From Leptolyngbya ohadii IS1 (lineage in GTDB: Bacteria > Cyanobacteriota > Cyanobacteriia > Elainellales > Elainellaceae), in contig NZ_NKFP01000004.1 in the NCBI RefSeq assembly GCF_002215035.1, positions 621,726 through 685,725 on the forward strand: 64,000 nt of DNA, in the 5' to 3' direction. Below the pieces are notes generated by a model that was not told the DNA's origin, ran no database searches, and saw nothing but the letters and a program-made list of their open reading frames with translations. Positions 35,763-43,403 of the stretch are shown piece by piece (position 1 is the stretch's first letter; the number at the start of each line of letters is the position of its first letter). The position numbers were made by a program, and so were the translations under genes.

Positions 35763-36485
35763 TTAGCGCAGCCGAGTTCCCGTGCCACCATCTGCTGGAT
35801 CGAGGAAGGGGCGTAGATTGATCCCACTGCTGCTGCTGCGGCTTCCCGTGAGCGGAGACAAATCTACCCCGATCGCCTGTCCAATCTGATTCAGCAGCGA
35901 TCCCGTTCCGTCGCCTCTAAAAGTTGAAACGGCAGATGTGTTCTGTCCGCTATCGGCAGTGGTGAGATTGGCAAAGACGCGATCGCGGGTCAGGATGGGA
36001 TCTTGCCCTTCAGGAACGGTTAGCACAATGCGACATCCTGGGACTTGCTCTGTTGTAACGCAAACCGTGTTGTAGCCGTTCTCGACAGCCGTTTGTAGCT
36101 CTAGCAGACCATCGGGACGGTAAAACTCTAGACGACGGCTAATTTCTGCACAGCGACGATCGGCACTCCAACCACCCCCCATCTGTCCTGGTGCTGCCCA
36201 GGAATACGTCTTCCCAGGCTGGCTTTGCGGGTTGTACATAACAGTGTACTGTCCGTTCATGACCTGACAGGTAAAGCGGGCATCGGTAGGAGCCGAAGTC
36301 GGTGCTGGACTGGGGGGAGCAGTTTGAATCTGTGCCATCAGGGAGCGATCGAGCGGGGAATTTTGAGCAATAGGGGATTGAGCCTGGGCGGGCGCGGCAA
36401 CTTGACCCAGAAAAGCAGCGATCGTACTCAGGCAGGCGATTGGCATCAGAGAGTGACGCTTCGGGCTAAACCAAACTCCGGTCAT
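35763..36485 (-). CDS. Secreted COP23-domain protein
   Basis: About 240 residues. The signal peptide contains LMPIACLSTIAAFLGQVAAP and ends at AQA. The COP23 domain runs from ARFTCQVMNGQYTVMYNPQS through WSADRRCAEISRRLEFY to CVTTEQVPGCRIVLTVPEGQ, with two cysteine pairs probably disulfide-linked. COP23 was named for a circadian oscillating membrane-associated protein in Cyanothece-type cells; its function is unknown. The ATG at 36485 has GAGGAG six bases upstream, so I prefer it to a GTG eleven codons earlier. Confidence 0.82.
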   Translation of the reverse strand: MTGVWFSPKRHSLMPIACLSTIAAFLGQVAAPAQAQSPIAQNSPLDRSLMAQIQTAPPSPAPTSAPTDARFTCQVMNGQYTVMYNPQSQPGKTYSWAAPGQMGGGWSADRRCAEISRRLEFYRPDGLLELQTAVENGYNTVCVTTEQVPGCRIVLTVPEGQDPILTRDRVFANLTTADSGQNTSAVSTFRGDGTGSLLNQIGQAIGVDLSPLTGSRSSSSGINLRPFLDPADGGTGTRLR

Positions 36486-36765
36486 AGAAAACTCCTCTTT
36501 CGCTTGTGTCTCTTTCACTTGTGTCGGGTGATCGTTCCTTACGGGATCGAAATTCGATCGCGAACCATGCGACAGGATGCTTTTCCTGATTAGGCTTGGA
36601 AAGAACTGCCAGTTGTTCCATTTCAGTGGCTTTCTACGGCAGCTTTTCGACGAATGCAGTCAATCTGCGTCGCTGAGGTTCATGAGATCTAGCTGCATAA
36701 ATGCGACGTATTTTTTCTGCTAAGAGTGCCCGAAATGAGGGAAAAAACAAACTTTACACTGAAAG

Positions 36766-37968
36766 CTAGATCGAAAAACCCATGTCTTGCAATCCGCGTC
36801 GGAGTCGATCGGCTTCTGAGGGGTTGTGCTGCTGATGCAGATCGATCGCCTGACGGAATGCCGCTAAACTCTCACCGACCCGACCTAATTTCAGCCAGAC
36901 CACGCCTAGATTCTGGTATGCCTCTGCGTAGTTGGGCTGAAGCTGGATTGCCTGCTGATAGTGCTCGATCGCCTCCAGAAATTGCCCCATCGCTTTGCTG
37001 GTCATCCCTAGATTAAAGTGAGCGATCGCGATCTGGGGATCAAAGCAAATCACCGTTTCAAAGCAGATTTTTGCCTCCTGGAGTTTGCCCTGTGCTAGAA
37101 GCAAACTGCCCAGATTATTGTGTGCGCCCAACTTCAGGCGATCGAGGATGGGCTGCTGGAGGGCGGCGCGGTAGTGCGATTCGGCAAGGGAGGGATTTTG
37201 CAATCGGCTGTTTAATCGACTATAGGCAATGCCCAGATGATAGTGCAGCTCGTAAAGTACCGCCGGATTATCCTGGGCGTTCTGGAGTCCTCGCAGGAGC
37301 AGCGCCAATTCCTGATCCCCGTTCCCCATTTGCCCGTAGAGTGCCCCCAGTTTGGCGCAGACGTAGGGATCGGTGGGATGATTTGCCAGAAAGCCTTCCA
37401 TCGTTTGTCTTGCCTTCTGGAGCTTATCCCGACTTGCGATCGTCCCTGGTTCGTAGCCGTAGTGCAGAATCGCCACTTCCGGAAGGTTTATCACCTGCCA
37501 CTGAGGTTCCCTTTGCAGCAGTGCCGCCACACTGTCATCCACCATCGCATGATAAGGACGACTGAAATACACTTCTGGATGACGACGAAACAGACGAGAC
37601 ACCAGCGAATAGGGTGACTGAGCTGCACCAATTTCCTGCCGAATTAAATTAATCACGATCGCCTGGGGCTGCTCGATCGCCTTTTTCAAAGCGGGAATAA
37701 TCAGCGGATTCAGTGCCTCATCGGCATCCAGAACCAGCACCCAATCACCCGTAACGTACTTCATTGCCTGATTGCGGGCATCGGCAAAGGAATGATTCCA
37801 GGAAAAGTGCTGTACCTCCGCCCCAAAGGACTGGGCGATCGCCACCGTGTCATCCGTTGATCCCGTATCCAGGATGACCATCTGATCGACTACGCCCTGC
37901 ACACTTTGAAGGCATTGCGATAAATTCGCGGCTTCGTTCTTGACGATCGCGCACAACGAAAGGCTCAT
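36766..37968 (-). CDS. Family 2 glycosyltransferase with C-terminal TPR repeats
   Basis: 400 residues. A GT2 domain occupies about 1-230: SLSLCAIVKNEAANLSQCLQ, nucleotide-binding DTGSTDD (34-40) and metal-binding DADEA (81-85). From about 240 on there are tetratricopeptide repeats (KLGALYGQMGNGDQELALLL, NLGMTSKAMGQFLEAIEHYQ, NLGVVWLKLGRVGESLAAFR). This is the common cyanobacterial 'GT2 plus TPR' design, thought to glycosylate proteins or cell-surface polymers. It is 21 bp downstream of thyX on the same strand, so possibly cotranscribed. Confidence 0.9.
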   Translation of the reverse strand: MSLSLCAIVKNEAANLSQCLQSVQGVVDQMVILDTGSTDDTVAIAQSFGAEVQHFSWNHSFADARNQAMKYVTGDWVLVLDADEALNPLIIPALKKAIEQPQAIVINLIRQEIGAAQSPYSLVSRLFRRHPEVYFSRPYHAMVDDSVAALLQREPQWQVINLPEVAILHYGYEPGTIASRDKLQKARQTMEGFLANHPTDPYVCAKLGALYGQMGNGDQELALLLRGLQNAQDNPAVLYELHYHLGIAYSRLNSRLQNPSLAESHYRAALQQPILDRLKLGAHNNLGSLLLAQGKLQEAKICFETVICFDPQIAIAHFNLGMTSKAMGQFLEAIEHYQQAIQLQPNYAEAYQNLGVVWLKLGRVGESLAAFRQAIDLHQQHNPSEADRLRRGLQDMGFSI

Positions 37969-37989
37969 AGGGGCTAATGCGGGAAAGCG

Positions 37990-38715
37990 TTATGGAGCAA
38001 GACGGGCTTTCTTCGCTCGGTTAGATTCATACCAGTCTGCAATGGTGGGAACCCAGCCCTGAAACTGTTTCCAGATCAGTTCGCAGAGCTGCTGTGCCTC
38101 TAGCTGCGCGTCTGCTTTCCAGCGCAAATCTAACAGGTGCATCAGCGATCGGACGTTGGCGGACATGACCCAATGCTGGCGGACATCAAAGGGAATGAGT
38201 CCCCTCGCGTGTTCCTCGGAAAAGCCCTGACTGATTCGCTCCTGATACCGCTTACAGCCCTCCAGACACCAGGCAAGATCCTCCTGCCGCAGTTCTTCGG
38301 TGTAGTCGTAGCGTTTACCCTGGCGATCGGTATAGGAGCCGATCGGACGCAGGTAGAAGACTTCTTCGATGTCGCGCTTGCCTGCCGCTACGTCAATAAT
38401 TCGTGATCCTGTGTACCGAAAAGATTGGACATCAAACGAGATGCCGACGCGATGAGTCCGAATCTGCTGCATAGTCGAGTGAGGAAAATAGCCGCAGTTC
38501 AGCACAATTTGCGGATGTTCCAGCGGTCCATAGTGTCCTCGGTTGCCGGACAACAGGTTGCGAACGACTAATTCGCCTGCTTTGGCTTCGTCGGGAAAGC
38601 GATCGCGCTCCTCCCATACAAATGCCTCTGCGTAGTCCTGGTGCATGGCAGCATAAATGACCTGCTGCGGGTTTGGGGTAAGGGAAAGGGCTTCGACAGA
38701 AAAGTAGCGATCCAT
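37990..38715 (-). CDS. thyX: FAD-dependent thymidylate synthase
   Basis: A 241-residue ThyX, making dTMP from dUMP with FAD and methylene-tetrahydrofolate. The ThyX motif is visible as IRTHRVGISFDVQSFRYTGS (85-104), a cyanobacterial version with R86, H88, R89, S98 and R100. HYGPLEHPQIVLNCGYFPHS and the C-terminal MHLLDLRWKADAQLEAQQLC complete the fold. It has a single ATG start and is upstream of the GT2-TPR gene. A dispersed repeat lies upstream. Confidence 0.93.
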   Translation of the reverse strand: MDRYFSVEALSLTPNPQQVIYAAMHQDYAEAFVWEERDRFPDEAKAGELVVRNLLSGNRGHYGPLEHPQIVLNCGYFPHSTMQQIRTHRVGISFDVQSFRYTGSRIIDVAAGKRDIEEVFYLRPIGSYTDRQGKRYDYTEELRQEDLAWCLEGCKRYQERISQGFSEEHARGLIPFDVRQHWVMSANVRSLMHLLDLRWKADAQLEAQQLCELIWKQFQGWVPTIADWYESNRAKKARLAP

Positions 38716-38832
38716 AGGTCAAGGGCAAAAAGAGAACAGGTTTTTTAGGATAACCGCAACCCTGATTTCTGGAGAATTGATTTGAGAAGATGTCTATCGG
38801 ATTCCGAGTCGCTCCCTAGTCCCCCGCACAAA

Positions 38833-38943
38833 TCTAGTTTCTAGGCTCAGCCTGGATACTTCCAGATCCGGCGGCTCTGCCGCTAACTCGGATTTGGAGG
38901 CAGAGCCTCCTTATTGCATTCCAACGCAGAGCATTGGAACAAG
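38833..38943 (+). repeat. Dispersed hairpin repeat, copy 3
   Basis: It has the same series: TAGGCTCAGCCTGG, GGCGGCTCTGCCGC, GGAGGCAGAGCCTCC and CCAACGCAGAGCATTGG, ending AACAAG. The linker between stems 2 and 3 can form a further partial hairpin (CCAGATCCG/CGGATTTGG). Confidence 0.85.
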
Positions 38944-39009
38944 AGGGAAAGGTTCTTGTGTTTCCGAAAAGCCTCAAAGTACAACTAACTGCAACTGCGC
39001 GAAGAATTC

Positions 39010-39819
39010 CTATTCCTCCCACTCAACGGGTGCCTTGATCCGGGTCGTCATTTGAACTTCGGGCTGAGGACTGGCAGATAGGGCAGGAGCCCGGTTGTCT
39101 AGCTTATCTAAACTTTCCAGCAGAGCACGACAAACGATCGCATCGGTTTCGCGATTGAGCATGAGGCGGAAACTCTCCGCCAGTTCTGGGGACGTAAGCA
39201 GCACAGCGGATGGGTTTTGAGTCACTGCATGGGTCAGTTGCCGGACTGCCAGCAAACGCTTGAGGGGGTCAGTATCGGCTAAATCTGTAAGCCAGGAAGA
39301 TTCGATTGGAGGTGCGATCGTAGAGTTACCCTGGGAATTGTTTTGAGTTTGTCGCCAAACCAGCCATCCCAGCAGCCCCAATCCTGTCAAAATTCCAGCC
39401 CCCTCAACCAAAAGTCCGATCGCCAACCAGGACGATTCCAGTTCCCGCCAGATTGCCAGCGTCAGGTAGCTAATGCCCATCACCAGTAGACTGCTCGCCA
39501 CCGTGAGGACAAAGGAACGATCGATCGACTGCCACCACTGCTGACAGGTTGCCCACAGTCGTTTTCCCTGTCCCTGCTGAAGCACATAGCCGATCGCCAG
39601 CGTTAATAGCCCCAGCCCTAGCGAAATGACCAGCTGCCAGTTCCACAGCAGCAGCACCAGCAACAGCGCTCCTCCCACCAGCCACCGTCTTGAGACAGCC
39701 GCGTAACGTAGAATCGGCTGAATCGAGGGGACTTCCAGCCATTGCCAGACAAAACGGCGAAATGACTGGTGAAACTGGCTGAGCGGAGATCGGGAACGAG
39801 AGGTAGATAGGTGTGCCAC
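39010..39819 (-). CDS. Membrane protein with an armadillo/HEAT-like C-terminus
   Basis: A 269-residue cyanobacterial protein. There are four TM segments between about 47 and 155 (LVGGALLLVLLLWNWQLVIS, LGLGLLTLAIGYVLQ, LTVASSLLVMGISYLTLAIW, GILTGLGLLGWLVW). A soluble helical domain follows (DPLKRLLAVRQLTHAVTQNP ... ETDAIVCRALLESLDKL) that looks like one or two HEAT repeats. It ends in a conserved-looking PVEWEE tail. The start is GTG at 39819. The function is unknown. Confidence 0.6.
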   Translation of the reverse strand: MAHLSTSRSRSPLSQFHQSFRRFVWQWLEVPSIQPILRYAAVSRRWLVGGALLLVLLLWNWQLVISLGLGLLTLAIGYVLQQGQGKRLWATCQQWWQSIDRSFVLTVASSLLVMGISYLTLAIWRELESSWLAIGLLVEGAGILTGLGLLGWLVWRQTQNNSQGNSTIAPPIESSWLTDLADTDPLKRLLAVRQLTHAVTQNPSAVLLTSPELAESFRLMLNRETDAIVCRALLESLDKLDNRAPALSASPQPEVQMTTRIKAPVEWEE

Positions 39820-40049
39820 AGGACTAGGAAAAAACCACAGATAGGGACAGAACGATGAAAATGGACTGAAGCCAGCAGACGGGTGAAGATTAACCAGGAT
39901 AGACCCAGGGAATAGATTTTGGAAAAATCAGACTTTACCGGATTGGCGCTCAAGAGCAGGATAGATGCGGTAAATACACCGTCCAGAGTCTAGCGCTTCC
40001 GGAGCCGGATCTCCAGTCTATCGTTTCAAAACATAAGAAAATTTGGGGA

Positions 40050-40562
40050 ATGCCCGTGTCTACCTATGATGCAATTTATGCGATCGTGCGTCAGATCCCC
40101 TTCGGCAAGGTTGCCACCTACGGACAGGTTGCAGAATTGGCGAATCTTCCACGCCAGGCGCGGCTGGTGGGCTATGCCCTCTATCGGGTCGATATGCAGA
40201 TGGATGATATTCCCTGGCATCGGGTGATCAACGCTAAAGGAGAAGTCTCAGAATCGCCCTTTCGTCACGGAACAGACTACCTGCAACGATCGCTGCTGGA
40301 GCAGGAGGGCATTGTGTTTAACAAACAGGGCAAGGTCAACCTGCGGCAATATCGCTGGCAGCCAGAACCTGATCTTTCCTCCAGTGCCTCCTCCAGTGCC
40401 TCCTCCAGTGCCTCCTATCGAGAGGTTCTTTCCGAAGCCGTTGCCGATTCCGAAGACCAGGATTCAGACGAACGGGACTCAGGAACTTCCCCCGGCGCAA
40501 CATTTCGCACCAGTCGAGGCAAAGTGGCTGATTCCGCTCCACCCGGCATCAAACTTGCCTGA
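40050..40562 (+). CDS. Alkyltransferase-like protein (MGMT family without the acceptor cysteine)
   Basis: 170 residues. Residues 1-108 form the MGMT C-terminal domain: YAIVRQIPFGKVATYGQVAE, LPRQARLVGYALYR with the flipping arginine region, and the active-site motif as P55-W56-H57-R58. Tryptophan replaces the acceptor cysteine of PCHR, the defining trait of alkyltransferase-like (ATL) proteins, which bind O6-alkylguanine and hand it to nucleotide excision repair. Residues 110-170 are a disordered Ser/Ala- and Asp/Glu-rich tail that includes three copies of a serine-serine-alanine-serine unit. The last 148 bases overlap the 3' end of the convergent cyclase gene. Confidence 0.88.
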   Translation: MPVSTYDAIYAIVRQIPFGKVATYGQVAELANLPRQARLVGYALYRVDMQMDDIPWHRVINAKGEVSESPFRHGTDYLQRSLLEQEGIVFNKQGKVNLRQYRWQPEPDLSSSASSSASSSASYREVLSEAVADSEDQDSDERDSGTSPGATFRTSRGKVADSAPPGIKLA

Positions 40563-42709
40563 TAAAAGGCATAGCAGTTTTTGCCCCGCTGCTTGGCGCG
40601 ATACATGGCAGCATCCGCTTGCTGAAGCAGAGCAGACGGGGTTTGACCATCGATCGGGTATAGGCTAATCCCGACGCTCGTCGAAATTGAAAGCAGTTCT
40701 CCTTCCAGGGCAATCTTCTGGGACAGGGCAAGCAGAATCTTATTGGTCACGCGCATAACGTCTGGAATACTGGGAATCCCCGGCAGCACTACGACAAACT
40801 CATCGCCCCCCAATCGAGCCACCGTATCGCTGCTTCGCAGACAGCCCAGAAGCCGCTGTGCCACCGTCCGCAGCAGCAGATCGCCAATGTGATGTCCGTA
40901 GGTATCGTTAATTTCCTTGAAGCCATCCAGATCGAGGAACAGCACGGCTACCATTTGCGCCTCATTTGCCCAGGCGAGGGACTGGCTCAGACGCTCATGC
41001 AGCAGCTTGCGGTTCGGAAGTCCGGTCAGCAGATCGTAAAACGCGAGCCGAGTCAGGTTATCCTTCGCCTGCCGCAGTTCCTCGTTCGATTGCACCAGTT
41101 CCGCTGCTGTGCGTCGCAGTTCCTCTTCCACCTGCTTGCGGCGTGTGATATCGCGAATGACCCCCACCAGAAATACATTTCCTGCTGCGTCCCGGTGCAG
41201 CGATCGCTTAGTCGCAATGAGATAGGTGACTCCCTTCGCATTGGTAAATTCCTCCTCCGTTTCCTGCTGGGTGCCGCTACGGAACGTAGATTCGTCCTGT
41301 TCCCAGAAGCGATTGGCTTCCTGTGCCGGGAAAAAGTCAAAGTCCGTTCTCTCCAGCAGTACCTCCAGCGGATAGCCAATGAATTGACAGAATGCCTGGT
41401 TAAGCACAATCCAACGATGGGACTGATCCTTGACAAAGACCGGATCGGGAATGGTGTTGATGATGGAATTCAGGAATTCCTTGGATTTCTTTAACTCTCC
41501 TTCCTGGCGGGCAATCTGTCCCATAATTGCGATCGCCGCAGTAAGCACGGCAAGCAGAGGCGGCACCAGCGGCAACCACCAGCCCAGCAAAAACGCTAGA
41601 TAGCAAACGAACATCAGTCCCAAGCTGGCAAGTAAAATCCGAACTGCCGATCGCTCTAGCGGACGTCCCCACCAGCACAGCGCTGCCCCGACCCAGCACC
41701 AGAAGAAAATCCAGATCAGCTTGAATGGTTCAGACGGCACACTCACGATCGGACGCTGATCTAGCACGGCACCGAGAATCTGACTGGTGAACTGTGCCTG
41801 TAGCTCGACGCCGCTAACAGGTCGCGAGTTGCTCCCCAATCCACCGCTATAGGAGGTGTAAAAGAAATCGCGCAGGCTATCGGCAGTCGAGCCAATCAGC
41901 ACAATGCGGTCGCGCATCATCGTCGGATCGACCTTGCCGGACAGCACATCCGAAATCGAAACCGACTGAAACTGGACAGCAGGACTGCGGGGATTCGACA
42001 GGATTTGGTAGCCGCCCATATCGGCTCGGATATAGCCTCCGGCATTAGAACGCAGCGGCAGCAGTTTGACGGAACCAATTTCTACCTGCGCCCCCCGTGC
42101 CCGTAAGCTAATTGACTCTGGTTCCAGATACTTTAAAGCCAGCTTCAGGGCAAAACTGCGGTGGGGCTCCTGCCCCTGCTGAAGAAACAGCAGCGATCGA
42201 CGTACGACATTATCTGCATCGACCACGACGTTATTAAAGCCCACCTGCTCCTGGCGATCGAGAACCTTGGGTGGGGCGACTGCGGGACTCTCATCATCCG
42301 CCAGTTTTTCGGTACCAATAAGATTAGGGGTACTGGCAAAAACTTGCTCCAGTTCTACCTGCCCCTCTCCGACAGGCAGATCCCGATACAGCGATAACCC
42401 AATGGCTCGCGGCTCGTAGGTCTGCACTTTTTGAATCAGCTGTGCAATGGTGCGATCGGGAATGGGCCAGGCTTGCAGCTTGCGAATGTCCGGGTCGCTG
42501 ATCGTGACCAGAACGATGCGGGGGTCGATCGCCTCATTCGGACGCAGGCGAAACATCTGGTCAAGCATGGCAAGCTCAGCAGACTGAAGCAAGCCGCCCC
42601 AACGCAGCAGCATAATGCTAATGGAGATCACAAGGCTCACTTTCCAGAGCGAACGATGCTCTCGCTTGCGAAATACTCGCAGCCAATCGAATTTACCGAA
42701 CTGCCTCAT
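40415..42709 (-). CDS. CHASE2-PAS-GGDEF diguanylate cyclase
   Basis: 764 residues. An N-terminal TM helix (about 25-43) is followed by a CHASE2 sensor (about 45-330, IDPRIVLVTISDPDIRKLQA). Three TM helices follow (about 333-395), then a PAS domain with a PAC tail (about 405-525) and a GGDEF domain. The GGDEF motif starts at residue 634, and the product-inhibition site R-x-x-D is R625-D628 at the proper distance. It should make c-di-GMP in response to an external signal. The C-terminal 45 residues are Ser/Glu-rich and overlap the ATL gene. Confidence 0.93.
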   Translation of the reverse strand: MRQFGKFDWLRVFRKREHRSLWKVSLVISISIMLLRWGGLLQSAELAMLDQMFRLRPNEAIDPRIVLVTISDPDIRKLQAWPIPDRTIAQLIQKVQTYEPRAIGLSLYRDLPVGEGQVELEQVFASTPNLIGTEKLADDESPAVAPPKVLDRQEQVGFNNVVVDADNVVRRSLLFLQQGQEPHRSFALKLALKYLEPESISLRARGAQVEIGSVKLLPLRSNAGGYIRADMGGYQILSNPRSPAVQFQSVSISDVLSGKVDPTMMRDRIVLIGSTADSLRDFFYTSYSGGLGSNSRPVSGVELQAQFTSQILGAVLDQRPIVSVPSEPFKLIWIFFWCWVGAALCWWGRPLERSAVRILLASLGLMFVCYLAFLLGWWLPLVPPLLAVLTAAIAIMGQIARQEGELKKSKEFLNSIINTIPDPVFVKDQSHRWIVLNQAFCQFIGYPLEVLLERTDFDFFPAQEANRFWEQDESTFRSGTQQETEEEFTNAKGVTYLIATKRSLHRDAAGNVFLVGVIRDITRRKQVEEELRRTAAELVQSNEELRQAKDNLTRLAFYDLLTGLPNRKLLHERLSQSLAWANEAQMVAVLFLDLDGFKEINDTYGHHIGDLLLRTVAQRLLGCLRSSDTVARLGGDEFVVVLPGIPSIPDVMRVTNKILLALSQKIALEGELLSISTSVGISLYPIDGQTPSALLQQADAAMYRAKQRGKNCYAFYQASLMPGGAESATLPRLVRNVAPGEVPESRSSESWSSESATASERTSR

Positions 42710-43403
42710 AAACCTGGGGGGTGGGTGGTACTGCGCCTAGCTACCATTCATAGAATGCCCCTTGATCGACAGACGATCGCATAAAAGGGCTATGTATGGG
42801 GAAGTCGGGGACAAATGATAAAAGTTTCGTAAAAATTCTTTTTACAGGATAAAACTTAACCGATCGATGATGAGGGGTCGCGGTCAGGAGAGCGGTCTTG
42901 GAGTTCTAGATGCTTTGTCTGCATTGAGGCAATTGCCCGATCGCATAACAGAATTTGAGAGATCATCAGCAATTTGGTACTCTTTGTTAAGGTTTATGAT
43001 CAACTGTTTGAAAAAATGTCCTTTTTTGTTAGCGGTTTCACCTGGCAGTTACACGGACAAACAACCTGTAAGTCAAGCAGGCTGGCGTCTGTAGCGCCTT
43101 GGCAGTCTATGCCTAAAAGCGGTTGCCTGGAATTTGAAGGCAAACCTAAGCTAGCCACTACAGCTCAATCTGTCATTCAGTTGCTCAGTCCTATTGTCTG
43201 AATCCAGTTGCCCAATCCTGTTTTCCGAGCTTACAGTTCGACTACAGGACTGGAACTAGCAAATTTCATCTGAGTGTTAAGCATGATTGCTTAGTCCACT
43301 GCTTAACAAAGTGCTTAACACGATGCTTAACAAAACTGTTTAAGCTGCCATTGTTCAAGTTGCCCCTGTAGTATTCGTTTATTGCGTCTAGGTAGGTACC
43401 TTC
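42710..43403. other. Long non-coding region upstream of glgB
   Basis: 694 bp without a credible gene. It holds repeated TGCTTAACA elements (43275-43332) close to glgB and probably both divergent promoters. Short CAGTTGCYCA-like sequences recur around 43175-43215. Confidence 0.45.
43275..43332 (+). promoter_or_regulatory. Repeated TGCTTAACA elements upstream of glgB
   Basis: TGCTTAACA starts at 43300, 43312 and 43324, an exact 12-bp step. A perfect reverse copy (TGTTAAGCA) lies at 43275-43283, and partial copies flank the set. The CTTAAC core resembles Pho-type response-regulator boxes, but the spacing differs. It lies about 70-130 bp before the glgB start. Confidence 0.45.
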
